From Thamnaconus septentrionalis (taxonomy: Eukaryota > Chordata > Actinopteri > Tetraodontiformes > Monacanthidae), in contig CM020515.1 in NCBI GenBank assembly GCA_009823395.1, forward strand, positions 8,726,489-8,790,488: DNA of 64,000 nt, written 5' to 3'. Below the pieces are notes generated by a model. It had not been told where the DNA came from. It searched no databases and was given only the letters and a program-made list of their open reading frames with translations. Shown in pieces: positions 1-10,830 of the stretch. Position numbers and translations under genes: made by a program. The stretch's first letter is position 1. The number at the start of each line of letters is the position of its first letter.

Positions 1-1
<1 letters not shown>

Positions 2-50
<49 letters not shown>

Positions 51-58
51 GTGTGTGT
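2..58. repeat. TG microsatellite
   Basis: Nearly pure TG dinucleotide array at the window edge, running into the T-rich acceptor of the first visible pecam1 exon. It continues left of the window and gives rise to spurious Cys-Val open frames. Confidence 0.95.
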
Positions 59-81
59 TTTGGTTTGTTTGTTTTTTGCAG

Positions 82-3000
82 AACTCCACATTACCCCCAT
101 CATGAACGTGCAGGGGCCCCCGGACATCTACGAGGGCGACAACCTGGACGTGGTCTGCAAAGTGGTGCACCGGCTGAACAACATCGAGGTGTTCTTGATC
201 AAGGGCAAGGAGATCCTCAAGCAGGCCCTCAAGAGCCTCAGACACAAGTTCCAGGTGCAGGAAGGCGACTCCGGGGAGCTGGTGTGCAAGGCGGAGTGGG
301 GCAACGTGCAGAAAGAAAAATACGAAGCCATCACCGTCAGAGGCAGGAAGCCAAATCACTTTTTGTTGCCACGACTCCCAAGGTCGAATGCGTTACGTTT
401 TGCTTCAAAGCGGCGGGGACACTTCACCTGCGCTCTGCTCCCTTTGAATCCGCAGAGCTCTTCTCCAAGCCGCGGCTCAGCCTGGAGCGGGAAGATGTGT
501 TCGAGGGCGACCGCTTCAAGCTGTCCTGCAACGTCACCGTGTACGTCCCGGACCGGATCGCCGCCAACACACTGCGGTACTCCATCTACAAGGACAACAT
601 CGAGGTCACGAGATCAAACTCCTTCGCCAACGTGGCAGAACCGTCGAAAAATGGCAACTACACTTGCAAAGTACAGGCCCTGTCTGGGTCGAGCAGTTTG
701 GTCAAGGAGAGCCCGACGCTCATCGTTAAGGTCAAAGGTGAGGTTCGAGAAGCACTTTAACAAATTACTTTAGTTAAAAAACGATAAAGTAACAGATGCT
801 CAGTGCTTTGGAATGAACTTTATTGTAAAGTGCAAATTTTGCAATTCCAAATATTACCTCTGTCTTTGTTGATTGATACAGAGTAAAAATGTATTTCTGA
901 TTAGACACTCACAGAAGAAGTTTAAAGTAACCCTGACCCGAGGACAGTCGGAAGAAACTGATATAGGTTCATTATTAATATTAACATTGGTGAACAATTC
1001 CTGTTCTCTAATTCCAAGGCCGATTGTAAAAAAGTCACAAGGAAAACATTTAATAAATACAAACAACTATATCAGAGTACTAATAAAATAAAGAATCACA
1101 AGGAAAATGTGGGTATCTACTCCTTGCCCCCTATGTGAGTCATGACCTTACGGAAACGCATTGCATTCACTGGATTAAAAAAAAAAAAAAAATGGCACTT
1201 TATCTCGTAAATACGACAAAATATATCGTAATTACGAGATAAAATAAAGACAAAGACGAAATCGTCTGTAAATCTTTTCTCGTCAGTGGGCCATGATGGC
1301 GCTGTTAATCTGCTATTACTACCTTCTCGGCTGGGAAATACTTGCATTATAACTTATAACTGAGGATGGTATTAGCATGTCAACACTAGGCAGGTACAGA
1401 AGCGCATTGCAAGATCCTTATCTCGTAATGACGAAATCCTGATCTTGTCATTACGAGATCAGGTGCCTAATTTTTTTTTTTTTCATCCAGTGAATGCAAT
1501 GCACTTCTCTGTACCACCCCAAACTTGTCTTATTCTGCCGCCTGTGTGAGTGCAAGTAAGCTTCAGATCTGCCATTGTCACCTTTGTCACGACCAGTTCC
1601 CGTTTCCAAGCCGGTGCTCAGCGTGGTGGGCGGCACGCTGGTGTTGGGGAAACCCTTCCAGCTGCTGTGCCACAGCAACAGCGGCACGCTGCCCATCGTC
1701 TACACCCTGTACGGCCCCAACAGGCACACTGCCAGGGAGACGGTGACGACGCCCGAGGAGCGAGCCGTCTTTAACGTCTCGGCCATCCACTCGTCGGCGA
1801 GCATCAAAAACTTCCTGTGCCGCGCAAATAACAGCCAGCGCAGGGTGGACGAAACGGGGCAAGTGCTACGCTCCACCATTATCGGTGCGTCACATGCAGC
1901 AGCCCGGACAGCACATTGGAAAAAAAAAAAAGTCAAGACCTGGGCCGAATGTCCGATTTTTTATTTTGTTTTATTCCTCGATTTGCAGAGCCCGTGTCGA
2001 AGCCGGCGCTGCACTTTCGCCCAATGATGGGCGACGTCGCCGAGGGGCAGGAAATTACTCTGGTGTGCTCCGTCCAGGGAGGCTCACTTCCTGTCAGCTT
2101 CTCCTGGTACAGTGCCAAGGAGGCCAGGTCCCTCCACTCCGTGACCGTCAACAAACTGGAGGCGTCTTACAAGATCACCGAAGTCAGGAGGGCCCACCAG
2201 GGGGGGTACTACTGCGTGAGCACCAACGCAGCCAATGAAGCCAAACAGAGTCCCACTGTCACTATTGCAGGTGGGTGTTTTTTAAATGACGTGTTACTGC
2301 GGTGATTGTCAGGAACCCACGTGGGAGTACACAAGGTAATTAGTGAATACCTCAGTGGGGGTCGTTTGCACTAATTCAACCCGTGCAGTGTTCATTACCC
2401 CCACTTGAGTACTAAGTGATCATTATATAACTTCTCAATCATAATTAATATAATTTAAAAGGTGACACGGAACATTTATACCTCCCCGCCAGCAGGTGTC
2501 ACACTCATTTTAACCTTTTCCCCCCTCAATAGCCAAATATTGCGTCGTAAAGTGAGGACTCTTGCATAGAATAGTAACGATTTTGAGAATTTAGAAAAAT
2601 CCCCCGTTTCTCAGTGAAAGTATTAAATAACATCCCACAATTAGATTTTATAACGCTATCCATGGTTGTTGAGGACTGAGCCTGACAACACTAGAGCACA
2701 CTGAAAGGTCTTTGACTGTTCTTAGTTGTTGTGTATTTTTCTCTAATGTGCAGTTTGTTGCTAGCGGCTGAGCTATTCTGCACGTAGGACCACTGCTCCA
2801 GAAAGAGAATCTGTGAACTGTTCTGTGGCTTTGTCTCGTGCGTTGCATTACAGCCACACGTTAACAATTACAACATGAACGTATCAGAGGCCCAACCCAC
2901 AAAGGAAACGCTTTACAAAGAATTGACCCAACTTTTGCTGCTTGGCTGGTTTAACAGTATTGGAGATGTCGACCTTCTGCAAATGTGCTCGTCTGAGATT

Positions 3001-6000
3001 CTCACCTGTTTACAGCCAACTCATTTACATGTATATATTAACATTTTTCCCCTCTGGGAGTTTCGTTCTGCACTTTTTGTAAAGACTCTGAGGATTGAAT
3101 ATGTAGATTCACTAAGAAGAAGGATCTGGAATGCAAAGTTTCCTCTTTTTTTTTGAAAGGCACAAGTGGGAATATTTGTTGAACCCTGGATGGCTAAGAA
3201 TCCTCACCTTTAACCCAAGTACACGCTTTCTTTGTGTGGCCTAATCAATAAAAAAGTGCACTTTCATTGTAGAGCACATTGAACTTTCTCAGATAAAAAG
3301 TTGTTTCCCAGGTAAATTACAACAGGTTTCATAAAGGCCTTGGACTCCGGTGCTGGTTTTCATGAAGTGAAAGGCGTGAATGTTTTTTTTTGTTTTTTTT
3401 TGATTCAACATTTATTGACATGCAAACGTTAATGAATAAATGCTCTATTAGTGGCAGACCTTCAGGCAAAGTTTGCACAGAAGTTATCAAACTTAGTCCA
3501 AGTAAGTTGAATCCATGTCAGACAGAAGACACATTCCTTTTTGAGAAACTCTTCCAAAACCTGACCTGACCTTCTCATTAAATCTTTTGAACTTGCGACA
3601 TTCAGAAGACCAGAAGAAAAAAAATCACGAGAGAATGTAAAATAAAATATATGTAATGTGCGCTTCTGCAGTGAAGATGGCGGGATGGAAGAAAGGTCTG
3701 ATCGCCGTCTTCTGCATCCTGCTCATCCTGGCGCTGATCCTCGTCGTCGTCTTCAAACGGCGTCTCCTTCACTTCAAGAAGAAAAGCAGCGCCGAGCTCT
3801 CGGTGTAAGCAACATTCTTGCTGCTCTCAGCAGAAGTTTCACTGCTTGAGCAGGAGTCGGTGGCACCGCGTCGCCCCTAACGGCTTCCTGTTTTGAAAGG
3901 GCTGATGATGTTTTCTTTTTTCCGTCCGCCTCGTCTCAGGAAGTCGGCCGGCACCAAAGTGGAACGGCTGAGCCTCACCCAGGCGGAGGCCAACGAGGCA
4001 GCCAATGGTAGGCACCGTGGTAATCATTTCAAACACTTTCACACTTAAGGAGCCGTGTTTCCTGAAATTCATTTCAAGGCTTTTTACAAGGTTCATTTCA
4101 AGCTTTTTTTTTTTTTTTTGTGTGTGTGTTTTCTCCTCTTTGGGTGCAGCTACTCCGGGCATGATGGGGAAAAGCATCTGGAGTGAACATGTGTCCGGCT
4201 CAGGTGAGCAGATACAAGCCAGCTTTTAATGAACTCGAACTAATTGTCTCGTAAAACGACAGCAAGGTGGCGTCACTCTGTCCGAAAATTCTCCAAAAAG
4301 AATCCCAAATGTACGGTGGCACCAGCCAGACGAACCAAATCCAAACCGCCGTAGGACTTTGGTTGTTAGCAGTGTCATGCTACGCTGGTTGTTAGCAATG
4401 TCACGCTATGCTGCTGTGTTTGCGTCCTGACAAACTAATTCCAAGTAGTTTTCTTTATTATTTGCATTATTATTGCTAACATCACTGGTTCCAGGGTAGC
4501 AGCCCTACATCAGAATTACCCATGAAGCTCTTTGGATGTCAGTGTTAAGCCCTAGGAAACCTTGCTTCCTAAACTGATGCTCTGTTGCACCTTGCACGTG
4601 TTTAAGCAGGCAATTAAGAGGTCAGCGTGAACTGCTGGCCGGGTGTATTGAAGTGCATCAATGAGGGATCACTTCCCACTTTTACTTCACAACAGGCTCT
4701 TTTTTTTAAAGAGCCTGTCGCACGTTTTCCGACACCCATTTGTAACTGTGATAAATTGCTTGATAAGAATCACCCTTCATGTCTCCAACTGCAGTTTGCT
4801 TTGGTCCAGAACTGCATGTTCAGGACAAGCACAAGAATTTAATTTCATTGTTTTTGGTTTTTTTTGGTTTTTGCTGTTAACAATGAACAAAGTTGTTGTC
4901 TGTCTGACGCAGCCGCACCTTTTGAAGCGCACAAAAAAGTGGGACGTACGAACAAAGCAAAGGATGTTTTGTTTTGTTTTTGTATTGTGTAACTTACGTT
5001 TAATCGAAAAGAGATTCAATCTAAGTTCTGTGGAATCGCCGAACCTGTTTGCTTTGATTAGGATTATTATGTGTGCTTCGATGAGGTCATGTCTCCTTCC
5101 AGACCCTCCTGGCCTTCAGCCTTATTGTTCCCTGCAGAAAGGGAAGAAGTCCATAGTGGAAGTCCACTTTTTATTTGAAGAAAACATAAAAAAAAATTAA
5201 AAAAAAAAACTTCAGTTTACGTTTTGACTGATCAAACACAGGCGAGCAAAGCTTTTTTCTGAACTATTTTTGGTCACAGCCGCTGCGCTGACAAATATCC
5301 CCAGGAGCTGGTGGATCTGAATGTACAAGGTGGGATCGACTTGAAGCGCCACCATTTATTCCAGGGGGTCACCAACCTTTTTGAACCTGAGAGCTACTTC
5401 GTGGGTACTGAGTCGTATGAAGGGAAACCAGTTTTTTTTATATTATAAACAATGACTTAACATGGTTGGAAAAACTTGAATTTTACATGCAGCTCAATGA
5501 GTTGTGCTATTCTTAGAACAGGCCTGCGGGCGACTCATGTGGTCCAGCAGGGGGGCACCTGATGCCTGCGGGCACCATGTTGGCGACCCCTGATCTGTTC
5601 TAACAGTACAACATGACTTCTAGAAGGGCAGTTTGGTTTAATGCTTGTTGGGACACCGGAGCCCCAATGACGTAGCTGAGTAATATCTAAAATCCAACTG
5701 TTTTTCTGCACTACGTCATCAATTTCATCCTGCCTTTCTCTCCGTCTTGTCCTTCAGAGTCTGAGGACCAGAGAAGCGTCACCTCCCCCGAAAAGGCCGA
5801 ACCTCAGTACACGGAGGTGCAGACCAAACGGGTAGATCCAAACAGGGGTGAGACTTCCTCTGGCTTCCACTCCCTCCAGTGTCACGTTGAGGAGGGGGGA
5901 AAAAAATACACCGTCTGAAAAAAAAAGAAAGAAAATGTCTGTGTTTTGACAGCTCCGGTGAAGAAGGGCACCGACACGGTGTACAGCGAGGTGCGCCACT

Positions 6001-7061
6001 CCACACAAGGTACCGGCCCGCCTCCCTGAAGTCGCAGAAGAAGTAGCGCGGTGTGTAGGGTTAACCGGGGTGTTAGAAAACCAACCGAACCAAACGGGGA
6101 GGATGGCGGGAGGAAAAAAAAATAAAGACAAGCGGCAGGAAACAGGATCAACTCCCACTGTAAACATTTGCATTGTTCGCCAAAGAATGTCCTATTAAAA
6201 CAGAAGGACCGGTCCCCAGGTGTCAACTTCCTGCTTTCGTCAGAGAGAACTTCCTGTTCTAACAATCGCAGCCAAACTGTGTGTACATCCGTTTAAGGCT
6301 AAGTGAAAAACACGCTTCATTGTTTCGTACCCACAGGGGGAAACTCAGGACCGGCCTGCTAATAACTCCTCACGATTTACATGGCAGCATTTTTTTTTTT
6401 TTGGCCAACAATGATGCAGCAGAAACAGAATTGAAATTAAAAAGTAAATATTTTGTTGTCAGAACGACTATGGCGTCCAAGACTCGGTGATAGATCAGTA
6501 ACTGCCAGTTTCCTCTGGGTCTGGTCCATATCACGACTACACGAGGCTCCAAACTCCTTCTGTTTCCTGAGCGTGTGGTGTTCTTTGTTTTCGCAGGTGT
6601 CCCCGAGCCGCCCGAGCTTGTGAGTACAATCGCACGCACGCATTCTGCACTCACACCACACGCACAAGTGCGTGCATGAAAGAAAAAAAAAAAAACAACC
6701 ACAACCGCATGAGGCACACATGGTTGAATCTGTTGTCTCCACTCAGAATGACCTCTCATGGTCCAGGCAAAACGCAATAAACAGAAAGCCTGTGGAATCC
6801 CTTTATGTTGTTTCTAGACAGGTAACAACAACACTCGCCGAATAAAAAGTGTAAAAAGTGTGTCATTGTGCATGTCCAGTGACGAGTCAGCAATTAGCAA
6901 GAAAATGCCTCATAAAGGGCACCATGTCATCTGAGCCTTGATCTGATTGGCTGATTGTGTATTTTAAAGATCCCCCTCTGGGTGAAGACATAGTTCAGAC
7001 AACCTAGATTAAATCTTCAGGCTCCTGAGCATTGTACAAAGACATGATGGCTCTTACTATC

Positions 7062-7092
<31 letters not shown>

Positions 7093-8274
7093 CCACTGCT
7101 ACTACTACTAATAATAATAATATATTTGTATTGCACACTTCATTCGTCCTTTCACTTTTTTGGAAACATCCTTAAACTCCATATCATTCAAATATTTGCA
7201 GGCCTAAGATGACAACTCAAAATGTTTTCAATAAGATTTGCATATTTACAAGAAACTGTATGTGTATATACATATATATGCATGCATTTTTACATATATA
7301 TGTATGTATGAGTATACATGTATATATATGTGTGTGTGTATATACATGAGATTGCCAAGAGATTCTGGCCGATGAAGTTGCTGTCAGTAAATCTTGTACA
7401 TCCGTCCTGCCAAGCTCCAGTCTAAAACATTTTTTCGTCACTGCTAGTATTAGGTCAGTGGTAACCGTCTCTTCAGTTGTGATGTAAGCAGGAAGCAACT
7501 GCTGCAAGCGACCTTTTAAATGCTAAGGGAGGGGACAGCGAAGCGGCGAGGCGACTGATGCGAAGGAGAGCGGCAACCCTTGTCCCCGACCGTGTGGGCA
7601 ATTTTGCAAGAAAAGAAAAACAAGGACAACAACCAGGCTTTTTCCTGGTGAAGAAGATGCTTTTTGCTTCACCTCAACTTAATTTGGCAGATCACTCTGT
7701 CTGTTACTAATTCTGTGGTGAAGTACTCTACTTCACCACAACCTTCGGCTACTTTTCAATTCACTAAGCTTTAAAAAAAAAGTGAAAGTTGAATTGGGTA
7801 AGAAAACAAAGTTTCCTTCCACAAAACATTCCCCTTTGCTCTGTCTCGCAACATATCAACGCTCAAAAGATTTCTCGCTCCTCCTCAAACAGTCACTCGT
7901 TTCGCTCATCTGCATAATCCCCACACTTGGTCCTCTCCGCCGAAGACAAATGAGCCGGCGTCGCCGCGCAAATCTCGCAAGCCTCATATTTCCCTGTTTG
8001 CTCTCATCCGCCGTCGCGGTGTGAATCATCATCTCTCTTCCTTTAAAAAAAAACAAACAAACAAGCAAAAAAAAAACCACCAACCCAAGGATCACATTTC
8101 TTTGTTTGCAATCCCACCTCTCAGCAAGGCTCTGTGGAGTATGCGCAGCTGAATCACGATGCGGATCACCATGGCGACCACGGCGTCCCGGATGACGAGG
8201 CGGCGGGGACGACGACGGACGGCGGCGCTGACCAGAGGGAATGTGAACATGACCAGGCGCCGGACTGTGACTGA
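82..8274 (+). CDS. pecam1: pecam1, platelet endothelial cell adhesion molecule (3' part; 5' exons lie left of the window)
   Basis: Single-pass Ig-superfamily adhesion and inhibitory receptor of endothelium and blood cells. Exons by splice sites and phase: 82-342, 456-737, 1597-1884 and 1989-2270 (four Ig domains, each with its two cysteines); 3672-3804 (membrane); then tail exons 3940-4007, 4150-4203, 5758-5847, 5953-6009, 6597-6619, 6747-6821 and 8125-8274 (TGA). This gives about 586 residues. Recognition: ELFSKP opens the second Ig exon, SGTLPI is in the third, and WKKGLIAV leads into the membrane helix, all as in mammalian PECAM1. The tail has QYTEVQ and TVYSEVR, matching the mammalian ITIM/ITSM pair that recruits SHP-2, plus a C-terminal VEYAQL that fits the strict ITIM consensus and a SLYVV tyrosine. 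The first intron (343-455) needs a GC donor. The signal peptide and first Ig domains are outside the window. Exon edges were placed by eye; the short tail exons are the least certain. Confidence 0.88.
1158..1502. mobile_element. MITE-like inverted-repeat element in a pecam1 intron
   Basis: Perfect 18-bp terminal inverted repeat: 1158-1175 (GCATTGCATTCACTGGAT) is the reverse complement of 1485-1502. Poly-A and poly-T runs follow the termini, and the interior holds further palindromic blocks of the type ATCTCGTAATTACGAGAT near 1221-1245 and 1415-1465. There is no coding capacity. The structure is that of a non-autonomous DNA transposon; the superfamily is not assigned because no clear target duplication is visible. 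Confidence 0.7.
5362..5592. mobile_element. hAT-like non-autonomous element (231 bp)
   Basis: Starts CAGGGGGTCACCAAC and ends GTTGGCGACCCCTG, an imperfect terminal inverted repeat of the CAGGGGT type typical of hAT elements. The flanking octamers are ATTTATTC (5354-5361) and ATCTGTTC (5593-5600), identical at 6 of 8 positions, as expected for an aged 8-bp hAT target duplication. It lies in a pecam1 tail intron and has no open frame. Confidence 0.6.
7063..7123. repeat. CTG / CTA / TAA trinucleotide microsatellite
   Basis: About nine CTG units, then mixed CTA and TAA units, in a pecam1 tail intron. A TA/CA-rich low-complexity stretch follows at about 7250-7345. Confidence 0.9.
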
Positions 8275-8385
8275 CGTGGCCCAGGAGAATATTTATTCCC
8301 TTTATTTATCCTGTTTTGAAGCTGTTGAAGCGAAACCCCCCGCGCAACTGTGCGTTCCAGTTTGTAATTTTGTACCGCTTCTCAC

Positions 8386-8389
8386 CACA

Positions 8390-8425
<36 letters not shown>
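8386..8425. repeat. CA microsatellite in the pecam1 3' UTR
   Basis: CA dinucleotide array with one CATA interruption, between the pecam1 stop codon and its polyadenylation signal. Confidence 0.95.
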
Positions 8426-8477
8426 AGGAACCTCCCGCTCTGACTGCAAATTCACTTGCTGTAAAAGGTCAAGGGTG

Positions 8478-8483
8478 AATAAA
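8478..8483 (+). terminator. Polyadenylation signal of pecam1
   Basis: AATAAA about 200 bases after the pecam1 stop codon, following a CA microsatellite in the 3' UTR (8386-8425). It is the first canonical signal after the stop, so it probably ends the transcript near 8.5 kb. Confidence 0.55.
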
Positions 8484-10444
8484 TAAATAGCTTCTGTTCC
8501 GTGTGCTTGTTTCCCTGCCTCTGATGTTTTTTCACAAGGGGGCCGGTGAGAAAATGTTTTTTTCCGAGTTTACAATCTTCCACCTGCGACAGCGGCGACG
8601 CCATCTGAATAAGAAGTGAGATCTTCTGAAGCGAGCCGGGTGGTGGCGGCCTCCGTCGAGGTTTGGGGAGGGCTCCTCTCGCCTCGGCCGGCGCCGGGTG
8701 GAAGCCTAGTGCCATCTGGCTGCCGCATCTCCTCACTGAGCTGACTGCAAGGTGACACGGGTTCACATGCAGTGATGTAACAGGCCTGTGTGCATCCGCC
8801 GCATGCATTTAGCTGCACACAGTGTGGCGGGACGTTAAGTAATTGCATTCACTCGCAATGATATTTGATATTTATAACACCTGCAGGGGTCTATTGGCAG
8901 ACAGAAATATCTAAATAAACCCATTTGCATGTGGAGTGGATCTATTTTGCACAGCCACATTTCTGAGGGGCCCGTAATGTGGGTTTGCTCTCGGGTGGAA
9001 TTTGCTGAGGAGAAAAAAATGACTCTGAAGTCGCAGGTTTCCTGCGTCACAGCTCGTTTAACCCACTGGGTCTGAAGCAACGCAGAAGCTGAAGCTAATT
9101 CCACAGCAGGCATGAGACTGCATGCCAATTTAAAAAAAAAAAAAAAATATGTAAGTGGTTGGTTTTTTTTTTTTTGCACTTTTGTTTTTGTTTTCTCACA
9201 ATACTGAACACAGTTATTCTTTTTCTTTCAATGAAAGAAACTTGTCAGTTGTTTATTTCCTTTAGTTTTATTTTTTATTTATATTATTTAGATACCTTTA
9301 GATGCTCAGTTGTTCCATTGACTCTACCACAACATACTAAGCTTATAAAATGGTTTCAAAATAATACTTGATGGCGCCGTCTAAAAAAATGCTGCATTAA
9401 GAAAAAAAAAGTGAAGATATAAGTTACTGGGAATAGACTTTGGAAAAAGACCCACTTCCAATAAAAAGGAGAAGAGCAAAGAAGAAGAGTCAATACAAGT
9501 GATAATATATTTGTCGTCGAACTCACCAAATGAATAGTCAACATACCTCCTCCACTGTTGTTGATGTAAATATTTTGTTTACAGACGAGACTTGGTCTTT
9601 TCCTCCGACTGAGGCTGATCATTTGCAGCCAGGACGCGGCTTGTTTTCCGCTCTTTTACATAACTTCACCTTTGCCAGACAGTTCTGAATGTCAAAAGTG
9701 CACCGTCATCGCTTTTTCTACGCTTGGCATTTTGCAAATGTGATGTTTTTTAACCTGTCGGCAGGTGCACGAGGAGCACATTGCAGAAGCGTTGCCCTGG
9801 GATCGGAATTTGGAAGTCATGCATCTGCTTTGCCCACTCCGCGACAACTGCCTCCAAAGTCTGGATTATGTGGATCTACAATTTGACAGGAAGCTCTCGT
9901 GTCATTGGAGAGCAGATCGAATCCAATGTGGGTTGTCCGTGACTGATAGCACCGGAGGGAAGAGGCTGCAAACGTCTCACTTGCCTCCCCAGGTCTTACT
10001 GCTGATGAACATCCACGCTATTCGCAATGAACTCTGTGGAAGTGCCCGACTTTATCATCCGCTCCCCCTGCAGACCGTCCCAGCGGACGCTGGTGTTTTT
10101 GGTGCGTCGGTTTCGCAGAAGTGTTTAATCCTCGCTGCTCCAACACTCCTGAGCTTCGCTCACAGCTGCGACCGCGCTAAGTCCGCCTGAATGTGCGCAC
10201 AGCATGCGGCGCGGTATTTCCAGGGTTGCCACCGTTTCCCCTGAGCCTCTCGGACTACGGCGTGTCGATTGACATGGCTACCGGAGCGTCCCAAGTGCGA
10301 CTCCTGGATGATGTGTCAATAGAAGATCACCTCCGGGCCGAGGACAGGAGGGTTTACTTGTTGGGTTTATTCACATTACGTAACTGGGTGGGCGGCTGTC
10401 AGCAATCAGAGACTGATGATGAACTGGGCCAGCGAGAGGAAAAT

Positions 10445-10830
10445 GAAGCCTAAATTACAAATGGAATCATCGCTTGCTACAGCCAAGGTCTGCAGAAGAC
10501 CATCTCAGAGCAACACAAGACATGGAATCTTGCAGAATACCATCCTGTCAGTTGACATAGGCTTTACTAAACTGGACGACAGAAGACCTGAGAAGATTGT
10601 CCTGACTGATGAGTCTCAATTTCTGATGCAACATTCAGATGCTAGAAAATGTATCCATGGTTTGGGCTGGTAGTGATGTAAGGGTCTGACCACTTGGATA
10701 ACATAAGACTTCCACAAAGCTTGAATAATTTCAACCAGATTCCCTTGAGCACTACGCTAACTTAATTTTCTCAAATGGCCTCCACAGTTCCCAGTTCTCT
10801 TCCAGTGGAGCACCGTTGGGACATAGTGTA
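10445..10830 (+). pseudogene. Decayed Tc1/mariner-type transposase fragment
   Basis: The frame ending at 10673 reads KIVLTDESQFLMQHSDARKC, which resembles the central DDE-domain block of Tc1-like transposases (typically W-[ST]-D-E-S-x-F with a following HSDGR). About 110 bases later, around 10773-10830, another frame reads SSLPVEHRWDI, resembling the conserved SPDLNPIEHLWD block. The two blocks are in the expected order and orientation but separated by stops and frame changes, so this is a dead remnant. Its terminal repeats were not found. Confidence 0.6.

Noticed and set aside
9765..10190. 141-residue open frame in the intergenic region
   Set aside because: No recognised motif, no splice partners, and it lies next to decayed transposon sequence; kept only as part of the intergenic description.
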